Shown one piece after another: positions 44,860 through 54,500 of a stretch of DNA of 64,000 nt (positions within the stretch are counted from its first letter, which is position 1; each line of letters opens with the position of its first letter). The translations under genes were made by a program, and so were the position numbers. This DNA comes from Clostridium sp. KNHs205. Lineage in GTDB: Bacteria; Bacillota; Clostridia; Lachnospirales; Lachnospiraceae. The stretch is from positions 620,001 to 684,000 of the forward strand of contig NZ_JNLE01000005.1 of the NCBI RefSeq assembly GCF_000702945.1, in the 5' to 3' direction. The notes beneath the pieces were generated by a model that saw nothing but the letters and a program-made list of their open reading frames with translations, searched no databases and had not been told where the DNA came from.

Positions 44860-45453
44860 TTACTTTACTTTAACAGATACATAAGGATTATTCTTAATGG
44901 TAAAACGCCAGAGATAATCTTTCGCTTCCCCTGCATAATCAATATTGATCCGTTTGGAGGTTTCTATTTCGATTTTCTCTGATTTTTTCGGTTCTTCAAG
45001 GTATAATTTACTGTTACACAGATCCAGACCATAATGTTCCTTGGTAATCCCCATTCCCTGACACAATTTACCGGGTCCGTTAAGGAGCATTTTGAATTTG
45101 GTATTTTTTCTTCTTTTTTCCATGATATCAATGCCTTCCAGCGGTTCAAGCGCACGAAGGAGTACCACCTCCGGTATATTTTCTTTATTGGCTACAATAT
45201 TCATACAATTATACATTCCGTATATCAGAAAAATGTAGGCATATCCTCCTTCGTTGTATTGGATATTGCACCTGCCGTCTCTTTTACCTTTATATGAATG
45301 GGCTGCTGCATCGATTACTCCCATATAACTTTCTGTCTCAACGATGATCCCTTTGGTTATACCCTCTTCCGATTCATGGACCAGTACTTTTCCAAGAAGA
45401 GCCTTTCCAAGATTTATACCGTCCTGTCTATAAAATTCACGTGATAATTTCAT
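44860..45453 (-). CDS. DNA-3-methyladenine glycosylase, AAG/MPG family, 197 aa
   Basis: Removes alkylated purines and hypoxanthine from DNA. AAG family blocks are present: FYRQDGINLGKALLGKVLVH, the catalytic Glu in VETESYMG with the following DAAAHSYKG, FLIYGMYNCMNIV and LLNGPGKLCQGMGIT. Normal length, AAGGAG site. Single-gene unit. Confidence 0.94.
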   Translation of the reverse strand: MKLSREFYRQDGINLGKALLGKVLVHESEEGITKGIIVETESYMGVIDAAAHSYKGKRDGRCNIQYNEGGYAYIFLIYGMYNCMNIVANKENIPEVVLLRALEPLEGIDIMEKRRKNTKFKMLLNGPGKLCQGMGITKEHYGLDLCNSKLYLEEPKKSEKIEIETSKRINIDYAGEAKDYLWRFTIKNNPYVSVKVK

Positions 45454-45538
45454 ATCCGTATTACTCCTTATGGCTCATGTTTATCCTAGTACTGCCTTGT
45501 AAATTTCATTTATTCAGGACCCCGCTATGCCATTAATT

Positions 45539-45692
45539 CCTGCTAATACATATTTTCTACTACATATTTGCTACTGCATTCCTGCTAGTAATACTTTCTA
45601 TTTAATATTTTCCAACCGTAGAGTTACTGCTGCATACTTTTTACAGAATACTTGTTACTGCGTGCTGCTACTGCATACTTTCTACTTCATTG
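45539..45692. repeat. Degenerate ~14-bp tandem array
   Basis: Roughly eleven units of 13-15 bp built on TTTCTACTACATA / TTGCTACTGCATA, with frequent drift, fill most of the 354-base spacer between the glycosylase and the sugar permease gene. A weak GCCGGA/TCCGGC hairpin follows at about 45700-45730. No gene is seen. Confidence 0.65.
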
Positions 45693-45807
45693 GAGCTGCC
45701 GGAAGCGCTGCTCCTCATTCCTCCGGCCAAGTAGAAGCAGTTTTCCGCCTCACCTCAAGTTATCCATATAAAGTATAGCTAACTCCAATTGTTATTTCAA
45801 TGATTAT

Positions 45808-46635
45808 TTATCCTTTTACAGCTCCTGCCGTTAGTCCTTCCACAATCTGATTGCTGAAACAGCAATATACCAGAATGGAGGGAACCACAGCTATTACAAT
45901 AGCAGCAAACATCTGTGTATAGTTTGTTGAATAAGGTCCTACAAAATACGTTAACGTCACAGAAAGTGTTTTCTTGGCTGCATCGGAAATGAACACCATT
46001 GCTAAGAGAAGTTCGTTCCAGTTACTTACAAAGGTCATAAGACCGGTAACAAACAGACCTGTCTTAGACAAAGGCAGGGCAATCTTAAAAAAACTGCCAT
46101 AAATAGAACAGCCGTCAATACAAGCCGCTTCAAACATATCCCCTGGCATACCACGGAAGAAATTTACCAGAATATAGATCGTCATCGGTAAAGAGAAAGT
46201 TACATAGGGGAGTATTAAAGAAAGAAGGCTGTTCGTCAGCCGCCAGCTAGAAAAGGCAACAAACAGCGGTATTAACACACAATGCACCGGTATCATCATT
46301 CCAATGAGAAAATATCCCATAGCTGAATTGGCGAACTTCCATCTCATACGCCCGATGGCAAAGGCAGCCATAGCTCCAATAAGCATGCTTGCTGCCAGTG
46401 TAATGACACAGACTATTACAGAATTTAATGTTGCAAGTCCTAATTTTCCCGCTGTCCAGGCTACCCTGTAATTATCCCATTGTAATGTCTTTGGGATTTG
46501 AAAGGGACTGCTGAATATTTCCGCATTTGTCTTAAAAGAAACCAATATGACCCATAACAACGGTGTTATGTAGATTACAGCCAATAGTCCAAGAAATATA
46601 TATATGAACAGGAAACTTACTTTAAACTTTCTCAC
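45808..46635 (-). CDS. Sugar ABC transporter permease, MalG type, 275 aa
   Basis: Inner-membrane subunit of a CUT1-family carbohydrate importer. Six helices, with the cytoplasmic EAA loop in DMFEAACIDGCSIYGSFFKIALPLSKTGLFV that contacts the ATPase. Starts with GTG preceded by GGAGG. It is 11 bp after the MalF-type gene. No ATPase gene is present here; a shared MsmK-type ATPase elsewhere is typical of Firmicutes. Confidence 0.93.
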   Translation of the reverse strand: MRKFKVSFLFIYIFLGLLAVIYITPLLWVILVSFKTNAEIFSSPFQIPKTLQWDNYRVAWTAGKLGLATLNSVIVCVITLAASMLIGAMAAFAIGRMRWKFANSAMGYFLIGMMIPVHCVLIPLFVAFSSWRLTNSLLSLILPYVTFSLPMTIYILVNFFRGMPGDMFEAACIDGCSIYGSFFKIALPLSKTGLFVTGLMTFVSNWNELLLAMVFISDAAKKTLSVTLTYFVGPYSTNYTQMFAAIVIAVVPSILVYCCFSNQIVEGLTAGAVKG

Positions 46636-46646
46636 CTGCTAACCTC

Positions 46647-47534
46647 CTACATTTCATAATCTTCTGTCTTAAGACATTTACTGATAATAAATGTTACAAT
46701 GATACATAAGACCAAAAGCACAACCCCTATGGCACTGGCATAACCGTATTTAAAATATTGAAACCCCTGGTTATACAGATGGGTGGCAAGCACATCCGTC
46801 CGATGGTTCGGCCCTCCCTGGGTCATGTTATATACCAGATCAAAGAATTTCAGGGAACCAATACAGTTCAGAGACAGAGAGGTGGCTATCATAGGCTTGA
46901 TTAAAGGTAGGGTAACATGGCAAAAACTTTTGAACCTGCCGGCACCGTCTATATAAGACGCCTCATAAAGCGAACCGGAAATTCCTGCAATCTGCGCCAT
47001 ATATAACATCATGGTAGTCCCCACATACTGCCACAGGGCAACAAAAGCAATTACCCACATGGGCAGAACGATATACCCTTTCGTATCCATCAGCCAAAGA
47101 GGCCCTTTTATACCTATCAGGCTGAGCAGTTGATTGATACCCATCTTCGGGTTAAAGAGAAAGGACCAGAGAAGTCCCAGCGCTGCGGAAGATAATACTG
47201 CAGGCAGATAATAGATGTTTTTAAACAGATTTCTACCTCTCTTCACATTGGTAAGCAGTGCAGCCAGCAGTAAACCCATAAATTGCTGACTGACAGCAGA
47301 AAACAGCATAAAGAAAATGGAGTTCTTTAAGGCTGTCCTCATGGTGGCATCTTCCGTAAACAACTTTTTAAAATTATCAAACCCTGTAAATTCAGCACCG
47401 GTTAAAGCATTCCAGTTACAAAGAGAATAATAAAGTGCCTGGCAAATCGGCACTAAGAGAACAGCTGTAAATAAAATAAATGCAGGTGCAACAAACAGAA
47501 TAATTGCTGTCTTATTACGATATATTTTGTCCAT
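46647..47534 (-). CDS. Sugar ABC transporter permease, MalF type, 295 aa
   Basis: CUT1-family permease with six helices and the EAA loop LYEASYIDGAGRFKSFCHVTLPLIKPMIATS. It pairs with the MalG-type subunit downstream and with the lipoprotein encoded upstream. GGGAGGTACCT precedes the ATG. A 290-bp spacer holding a hairpin element separates it from the binding-protein gene. Confidence 0.93.
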   Translation of the reverse strand: MDKIYRNKTAIILFVAPAFILFTAVLLVPICQALYYSLCNWNALTGAEFTGFDNFKKLFTEDATMRTALKNSIFFMLFSAVSQQFMGLLLAALLTNVKRGRNLFKNIYYLPAVLSSAALGLLWSFLFNPKMGINQLLSLIGIKGPLWLMDTKGYIVLPMWVIAFVALWQYVGTTMMLYMAQIAGISGSLYEASYIDGAGRFKSFCHVTLPLIKPMIATSLSLNCIGSLKFFDLVYNMTQGGPNHRTDVLATHLYNQGFQYFKYGYASAIGVVLLVLCIIVTFIISKCLKTEDYEM

Positions 47535-47628
47535 AGGTACCTCCCTGGCAATTTTTACTTAACTTCGTTGATACGAACCCCAGGGGCTGCGTAAACGAAT
47601 GTTACAAGAATGCGCAAAAAGAATGTCG

Positions 47629-47782
47629 CAAGAAGTCCTTGGCTTTTCTGTCATGAACGGTCTGAAAGACAAATTGCCAATTCTGTGTACTGAAAGCGAA
47701 CAGTTTTTTTACGGTTATAGTACACAGAAATGGGTAATGTGCCTTTCAGTTGTTGTGTGAAAGAAAACCATGGGACTTCTTA
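47629..47782. mobile_element. MITE-like hairpin element, copy 2
   Basis: Outer ends AAGAAGTCC...TTTTCT pair with AGAAAACC...GACTTCTT; then CTGAAAG pairs with CTTTCAG, and ATTGCCAATTCTGTGTACT with a near-exact inverse containing AGTACACAGAA (11 bp perfect). It is thus a hairpin over its whole length with a ~25-base loop. Related to the element at 24603. Here it lies between the binding-protein gene and the permease genes of one probable operon. Confidence 0.7.
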
Positions 47783-47825
47783 CAGCAGCCTTGTGAAATA
47801 AACAGTCTCCTTTTTACCCTTCGTT

Positions 47826-49160
47826 CTATTTTTTATTACGGACATTCTCGGTATAGAAAGTTTGAACCTGTTCAAAAGCCTGTTCAGGGGTCAGACTGCC
47901 CAGGAACAGATCGACCATTGCATTATCAAATACATCTCCAGCCTCCACCGATACCAGGGATTCATTATAAAAGCCCAGCGTTCCGGTTGATTTAGACAGG
48001 ATATCCATTACATAGCCAAGCTGTGCCGGTGCTTTTTCCTTATCATATGCCACGTCGATTACCGGAATCTTACCAGCGATTTCAGCTGTGTATTTTTGTG
48101 CTGTCTCATCAGTAAAATATTTCATTAATGCCAGGCAGGCTTCCTGGTTCTTCGTGGTAGCACTCATTACAAGGTTGTCTGTCTTAACGATCATACGGTT
48201 AGGATCTGCTCCGCCTTCTATGCCGGGGAAGCTGAATACACCACATTTTGCCTCGAATTCCGGGTTATTTCCGTTAATCTGTCCAATTGCCCAGGAACCC
48301 TGAACCAGCATGGCAGCTTCTCCGTTATAAAAGGCAGCCGTTGCCTGATCATTGGAATCCCCTGCTGCAGTTTCCTGAAAATACTTGGATAGCTCTACCA
48401 GTTTATTGCCTGCATCAAGAAAGGTCTTGTCAGTCCAGTCAAGGGTTCCTTCATTCACACCCTTCAAATTATCCGGTCCGCCCTCACGGTCACAAAGATA
48501 ACCCGCAATCATGGACAGGCACCAGGCTGTTCCGGCCGAACAGGAAATCGGTGTATATCCGGCTTCTTTCAGCTTCTTGCAGGCTTCAATCCACTGATCA
48601 TAGTTTGCAGGTACCTCTACGCCCGCTTTTTGAAACATTTCCGTATTATAGAATACCAATGCTGCTGCAAAGTTGGTAGGCACTGCATAAATCTTTCCGT
48701 CATAGGTCATACGCTCAAAGATACCTTCTGTAAAATTACTATACCAATCCTTTTCACTGGTTTTAAGAATATCCGTTAAATCCGCTGCAACACCGGCCTC
48801 TACATATTGGGTAAGATTTGGACCGGGACTACATATAAACACATCAGGACAGTTCTTGGAGGCAATCAAGGCATTCAGTTTGGTATCATATTCCTCCAGA
48901 TTTGTGGTAACAGCCGTTACATGGTATTTATCCTTGTAATCCTCATTGAACCTGTTAATAACATCAGCATAACCCAGGGAAATCAAATCCTCTGTTGCTG
49001 TCAGATCATCCCAGAACATCCATTTGATCTCCTGTACTTTCCCATTTGAAGCATTTGCGGCCTTATCTCCTCCGTTAGCGTTATTACCTCCGCACCCCGC
49101 GAAGGAACCGCATACCATTACCGCTGTGAGAAGTACTGCAAGAACTTTTTTCTTAAACAT
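47826..49160 (-). CDS. Sugar-binding lipoprotein of an ABC importer, 444 aa
   Basis: Extracellular solute-binding protein, family 1. Signal peptide MFKKKVLAVLLTAVMVCGS with lipobox FAGC, so Cys23 is lipidated. The mature protein has the usual two-lobe pattern (IKWMFWDDL, LNALIASKNCPDVFICSPGP, YAVPTNFAAALVFYNTEMFQKAGV, AAMLVQGSWAIGQI). Expected ligand: an oligosaccharide, possibly of pectic origin given the window content, but this is inference. AGGAGG site. Divergent from an AraC regulator. Confidence 0.93.
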   Translation of the reverse strand: MFKKKVLAVLLTAVMVCGSFAGCGGNNANGGDKAANASNGKVQEIKWMFWDDLTATEDLISLGYADVINRFNEDYKDKYHVTAVTTNLEEYDTKLNALIASKNCPDVFICSPGPNLTQYVEAGVAADLTDILKTSEKDWYSNFTEGIFERMTYDGKIYAVPTNFAAALVFYNTEMFQKAGVEVPANYDQWIEACKKLKEAGYTPISCSAGTAWCLSMIAGYLCDREGGPDNLKGVNEGTLDWTDKTFLDAGNKLVELSKYFQETAAGDSNDQATAAFYNGEAAMLVQGSWAIGQINGNNPEFEAKCGVFSFPGIEGGADPNRMIVKTDNLVMSATTKNQEACLALMKYFTDETAQKYTAEIAGKIPVIDVAYDKEKAPAQLGYVMDILSKSTGTLGFYNESLVSVEAGDVFDNAMVDLFLGSLTPEQAFEQVQTFYTENVRNKK

Positions 49161-49671
49161 AAATACATAACCTCCTACTCATTATTAATTGTGGTAAGTA
49201 AACCCAATATTCAGCCTAACCTTTAAGCAATGAGTAAAGTATAGCAAAGCAATTACCCATTTTCTTCCAAATAATTGCTCATCTACTCCTAATTCTTGCT
49301 ATAAACATGAGTACGATATAAAACCTTATTTACTCCGCGTTATCTATAGTGCTTATACTAACTTGATTTTCCTTGTAAGAAATATACAAAATAACCTTTC
49401 TTTCTTATAGTACAAAGGTATATACTAGTTATATACTCTATTATGACTCTAAAAAAATCGCAATTTTTAAGAAACCTACTTCCTGTTCTGTACAGACGCC
49501 CAACTTTTTGTTTACCATACATATTTTTAAGTAGTGTTACTTGCTGCCTGGCTAGCAATCCCGCAGCAGAAAACCACCATGGAGTTTTAAACAATGAAAG
49601 AATTTTCAGATACTCTTAGTTAAACAAAAACTTTATTTAAACTATATAGTAAGGAGAGCGAGGTTATAATC
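49161..49671. other. Divergent promoter region, no gene seen
   Basis: 511 AT-rich bases between the sugar-binding lipoprotein and an AraC regulator. Promoters and operators for both must lie here, but I see no single convincing site. A short palindromic stretch, TATACTAGTTATA, lies near 49421-49433. The open frame at 49358-49594 has no protein-like character. Confidence 0.4.
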
Positions 49672-50526
49672 ATGATAGAAACCTTGAATGGAATAAAAGA
49701 AACCGTTAATTTTAAGACCAATACGACCATAAGGCTTTATGCCAATGAGGACTGTGAAGCCTATCCCAGCCATTGGCATGCTCCTCTGGAAATCATCATG
49801 CCCATTGAAAACAGTTACCGGGTCACCTGCTGTAAGACTTTGTTTACTTTACGAGAAGGTGATATCCTGATCATTACTCCGGGAGCCGTTCACAGTATGG
49901 AAGCGGAGATTGGAAAAAGACTTATATTTCAGGCAGATTTTACTCTTCTTCACGGAATAAAAGAATTAGAAGCAACTTTGTCCATTATTTCTCCTGCTCT
50001 TTTGATAATTCCCGAGGATAAAAAAGAAGCCCATAATAGCATCAAAGAGCTTCTTTACGAAATTTCCGAAGAATATTTTAATGATATGTCTCTCAGTGAA
50101 GCTTCTATTTACGCGAAGCTCCTTGAGATCTTTGTACGTATAGGCAGAAGTTATTCTCCTAATCTGAATTGCTTTAACAGCAGGCTTAATAAGCAGCGGG
50201 AATATACCGAACGTTTTCTGTATATCTGCAGCTATATCAGTGAACATTGTGCGGAAGACATAAGCCTTGATAAGGCTGCAGCATTATCTGGCTTCAGCAA
50301 ATATCACTTCAGCCGCCTGTTCAAACAGTTCACCAATGTCTCTTATTACAAGTACCTGAATAAAAAGCGCATCGAAGCAGCTGAAAAATTATTGGCTGAT
50401 AATGAATTAACCATTACAGAAGTATCCCTGCGGTGCGGTTTTTCAAGTCTCTCAGCATTTATTCGTATGTTCCGGCTGGTGAAGGACTGCACTCCCACGG
50501 AGTTTAAAACCATGTATACCTCTTAG
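49672..50526 (+). CDS. AraC-family regulator, 284 aa
   Basis: Cupin-type N-terminal sensor (YPSHWHAPLEIIMPIENSY, LREGDILIITPGAVHSME) and C-terminal double helix-turn-helix (LSGFSKYHFSRLFKQFTNVSYYKYL, RCGFSSLSAFIRMFRLVKDCTPTEFK). It is transcribed away from the sugar importer and probably activates it on sensing the substrate. GAGG at 8 bases before the ATG. Confidence 0.9.
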   Translation: MIETLNGIKETVNFKTNTTIRLYANEDCEAYPSHWHAPLEIIMPIENSYRVTCCKTLFTLREGDILIITPGAVHSMEAEIGKRLIFQADFTLLHGIKELEATLSIISPALLIIPEDKKEAHNSIKELLYEISEEYFNDMSLSEASIYAKLLEIFVRIGRSYSPNLNCFNSRLNKQREYTERFLYICSYISEHCAEDISLDKAAALSGFSKYHFSRLFKQFTNVSYYKYLNKKRIEAAEKLLADNELTITEVSLRCGFSSLSAFIRMFRLVKDCTPTEFKTMYTS

Positions 50527-50538
50527 TGGGCTATAACT

Positions 50539-51333
50539 CTAAATCTTTCTGCTTACCAAAAGATAAGACAGCGGAATACCTTTATGATTCAATTCCTGAA
50601 AGGATTCCGAGATATCATAATCAAATTCCTTCAGTTTGGTTATGTTCATCCCATTTTGAATTATTCCATTCATGATATCTGACAGCGTATGTGAATAACT
50701 GTAGAAAGTCTTTGATTCATAATCTTTCCCACACATATATCCCATACCGTTATTCTCAATCCAGGGATCTTCTTTAAAATAGGAGTTCACAATTTTTTCA
50801 GGCATACTTTCGTTGAAGTTCTCTTCTCCATATACACCAAACATACCTGTTACCGGATGCATCTCATTGATAAATAATAGCCCTTTGGGTTTCAGACAGG
50901 CTGCTGCTTTTTCAAAAAATGTCCTTAAATCACGAAACCAGGCCAAAGCCCCTATGGTTATAAAAATATAGTCAAAGCTGTTATTATAACTTTCGTTGAT
51001 ATCTCGTATATCTGTTGCGATAAAAGTACAGTTTAAGCTTAATTCCCCGGCTTTCTTATTGGCAAAGGCAATCATATTTTCTGCAATATCAAAGCCTGTA
51101 CCACTAGAAACCCCCAGCTTCATAAGTCCCATCAATTCCCTTCCGTTATTGCAGCAGAACTGTGCAATTGACTTACCCTTAAAATCATACTGGGTAAGTT
51201 CCTCTGCCAGCACTCCTTCTATAAATGGAAGGTTCTCATTTGCCAGGCGGGAATCAATATCATCTCCCCAGCCTTCCTTGTGATTATTAAAAGCCTCTTC
51301 CCAGGCCTCTTTATTATTTATGGTATAATCCAT
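50539..51333 (-). CDS. Class I SAM-dependent methyltransferase, 264 aa
   Basis: Rossmann-type methyltransferase with the SAM-binding region IAQFCCNNGRELMGLMKLG (motif I in a slightly unusual form), TGFDIAENMIAFANKKA and DYIFITIGALAWFRDL. Substrate unknown; small-molecule methyltransferases look like this. ATG 51333 follows AGGGAGGA; the TTG at 51357 would place that site within the gene. Convergent with the AraC regulator (only 12 bp apart). Confidence 0.85.
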   Translation of the reverse strand: MDYTINNKEAWEEAFNNHKEGWGDDIDSRLANENLPFIEGVLAEELTQYDFKGKSIAQFCCNNGRELMGLMKLGVSSGTGFDIAENMIAFANKKAGELSLNCTFIATDIRDINESYNNSFDYIFITIGALAWFRDLRTFFEKAAACLKPKGLLFINEMHPVTGMFGVYGEENFNESMPEKIVNSYFKEDPWIENNGMGYMCGKDYESKTFYSYSHTLSDIMNGIIQNGMNITKLKEFDYDISESFQELNHKGIPLSYLLVSRKI

Positions 51334-51476
51334 TATAAATTCCTCCCTGTTTAACAATTGTATAGCTTAACTTATATTACCACACTTGGTGCCACCTGTT
51401 TAGTTTCAGGAATTCTTTAAATAAATTAATACACAAATCAAATATTGATTTATAGGATTTGCAATACATGAGAAAA

Positions 51477-51496
51477 GGGCCGCCTGTTGGCGGCCC
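51477..51496 (-). terminator. GC-rich terminator of the giant enzyme gene
   Basis: GGGCCGCC-TGTT-GGCGGCCC, a perfect 8-bp stem with tetraloop, followed on the minus strand by TTTTCTC. It lies 8 bases past the stop codon. Confidence 0.88.
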
Positions 51497-51503
51497 AAAA
51501 ACT

Positions 51504-54500
51504 TTATTTAACTGTTACTTTGATTTTTTGTGTATGTTTTCCGTAGGTTATCACCACATAATCCGTACCTTTTGATACTGCTTTGGCTCTGCCGGTGGTC
51601 TTATTGATATCAACTATGGATTTTTTTGCAGTGGAATAAGTTATGCTGTTTGCAGTGTATCCATAACCTTTTACAGCAAAGGTAAATATTTCACCTTTCT
51701 TCATGGAATTCGTTTTCAGTACTACCTCTATATACGCCTGCTTTACTGTTACTTTTTTGGTAAAGGTCTTTGTTATGCCGCCAATGGCCGCAGTAACTGT
51801 TATGGTAGCAGCTCCAATACCTTTGGCAGTTATTTTACCTTTGGAGTCTACTGTGACTGCTTTTATATTGCTTGACTTATAGCTTATGCTCTCTGTAACC
51901 GCTCCATTAGCAATTGCTGCCTTTACCGCCTCCGGAATTTCCAGCTTAACTGTTGTGGTATTTCCGGTATTCCCGCCAAAATACAGCGTTGATGATGGAA
52001 CTGCAGCCTTTAGCTCCTCTAATTCACTCTCTAAAGAAAGCTTATCTTCTAAAACAATCACATAATCAGAGGCATGAACAAACTGAAAAGAGGTGTTTCC
52101 TTTTGCATCGACTTTGTTTATGGATTGAAGTTTTAGAGTCTTAGTCAGCGGGTCGTAATAATACAGACTTGCAAATTTACCAGCGTTACTCTCCTTCAGC
52201 TGAATCTTTAGTGCTGCCTGGAAGCCAAATTCACCGCTATGAGCAAGCTGTAAGGGAACATAAGGTTTCTCACCAGCTGTTTCCTGAATAAGTGTACCCG
52301 GTATTGCAGCTTTATTCAGAAGTATTTTAAGATTAACGGCTGCCAGGTTCTTACCCGTTATATCCTTTCCGTTAATAATCCAGCTATAACCGTCATATTT
52401 CAGTTCCACACTGATATCTTTTCCTTTAATAGCTGACAGGGCTTCTTTGGGAAGAACGGAATCACTTCCTGGCTGGATTACGATATTTTCTTTCTGCCCT
52501 TCCTCTGCTGCCTGTCTCAGGTATTTTGCAATATCCTCCCAGCCTTTTATATTATCTGCGCCTTGGATTCCTGGTTCTGTTGCCGGACCAGGTGTTTCTG
52601 TAGGAATCACTGTAACCGTTGGTGTGGGTTCTGCTGAAGGTGTTGCAGTTATCCCAGGTGTTACTGTAGGTGTTGGCGTCCCTGTAATTACAGGTGTTAC
52701 TGTAGGCGACACCGTAGCTGTCGGGGTTACTGTTACTGTAGGGGCTATGGTTGGGGCTACAGTTGGTGTGCTTGTCGGGGTTGGTTCTGCTGTCGTTGTC
52801 GGTGTTGCTGTCGGCGTTGCTGTTGCTGTCGGTGTTACTGTTGCTGTCGGTGTTGCTGTTGCTGTCGGTGTTGCTGTTGCTGTCGGTGTTGCTGTTGCTG
52901 TCGGTGTAGTACCTGCTTCTGATACCTGCCTGATAATAATTGCGTTCAACCTGGAGGTATTTCCCGTAGCAAAATACATGGAAAGCTGCCCATCGGTCAC
53001 AATTACATTGCTTACACTTCCAATATTATAGGTATTTGCCGCATTGCTTACTGTAAATACAGAGGCAGCGTTATCTACGGTTACCTTCACACTGCTTTTG
53101 TTTGCGGAACCAGAAGAAAAGTCAATTTTATAAGTACCATTAGGAAGGTCAACCAGGAAAGTTTGCCCATCAGGAAGTACGAAATCTGTATAAACTTTGG
53201 CAGGAAGTATTCCCTTTTGTGTAAACACCTCCGTACGACCTTCAATTATTGCAGCACTATTACTAAAACCATAACCTTTGGCTGCTGAATACTCAATTCC
53301 CAGCTGCTCTGCCGTCTTTTTAGCACCTTTTGCATTTACGGTAACTCCGGTCCATCCGATTTCAACATTACCGGTACTGATACCAAAGTCAAATCTCCAT
53401 AATGCCTTATAGTCTACATATACGGTAATAGCAGCTGTCCCAGAGTAGTCTGCAATAGTTCCGGTAACTGTTATATTGCCCACGGTCTTAAGTGATTCAG
53501 CCGCTGCCTCTATATTCCAGATAACAGGCACGCTTAATTTATCACCTGATTTGAAGTTTGCATTTACCGCTGTGGGAAGCAGGGCCTTTAATTCGGCTTC
53601 CGTACTGTTAAGTGCCGCTTCAACACTTTGGATTTCATCAAGGCTTACAATGTAATCCTCTTTAACCTCTACCTTCATCTTTACAGTTCTGGTACCGAAC
53701 TTTCCGTCAGAAGTCTTTAACTCTGCCGTTGTTCCCTTTGCTTCATAAATACCAGTACGTGATTTATCAACTCCTGTAGTATCCCAGGTAACTGCTGCTT
53801 CCTCTGCCGTACCGTTTAAGAAATGGAAGGTTACCTTTGCGGGGAGAACGATGGAGGTTTCATTTTTTACAAGATAATGGGTATAATAAGGTTCTGTCTC
53901 ACTGGTCTTTGTATATCCCGCAAATTCATATCCTGTAATAATATTCGGTATTACCGTTACGGTTTTCGTAATTTTAAGTGTATAACCATTTATAGTTGCT
54001 ATTACCTGATAGGTCCCCGGCTCTTTCAGGTTCAACTCTGTAACATCCCAGGTAACGCCGGCTTCTGTTTCTTTGTCATTTGAGTCTATTACCTTTATGG
54101 CTGCCGGTAATAGTGCCGCCACTCCGCCTGCGGGCACAGGGGTATCTTCTACTAAGTCCTCAAGTTCAAAGTCTACTATTGAAGTCAAATCCACTGCAGT
54201 CTTAACCTCCAAGGGTAATGACAGATAAGAGGACTTTCCTTTTATTACTGCTGCTACGCAATACTGATAAGCAGTATCGGAAGCCGCCGTCAGATCCTTA
54301 TAGGTAAGAGTATCTTTATCCACCGTATCAAGGAGTTCAAAAGCCCCCTGCTGTCCTGTTCTTCGCAGTATCTGATAGCCTTCTGTCTCATAACCATAGA
54401 TACTATCGGAAGCTGGCGTAAAGTTAAATTCTACGGAATGGATACCAGCTTCCTTTAAGCTCAGCTTTGCAGTCTGCACTCCTTCTGTCAATAAATAGTC

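Noticed and set aside
49358-49594. 78-aa minus-strand open frame in the importer/AraC spacer
   Set aside because: No ribosome site or domain character, and low-complexity AT sequence.
52447-53031. Long open frame on the plus strand (Val/Gly/Thr repeats)
   Set aside because: It is the reverse of the Pro-Thr linker repeats of the giant enzyme; no ribosome site and pure repeat composition.
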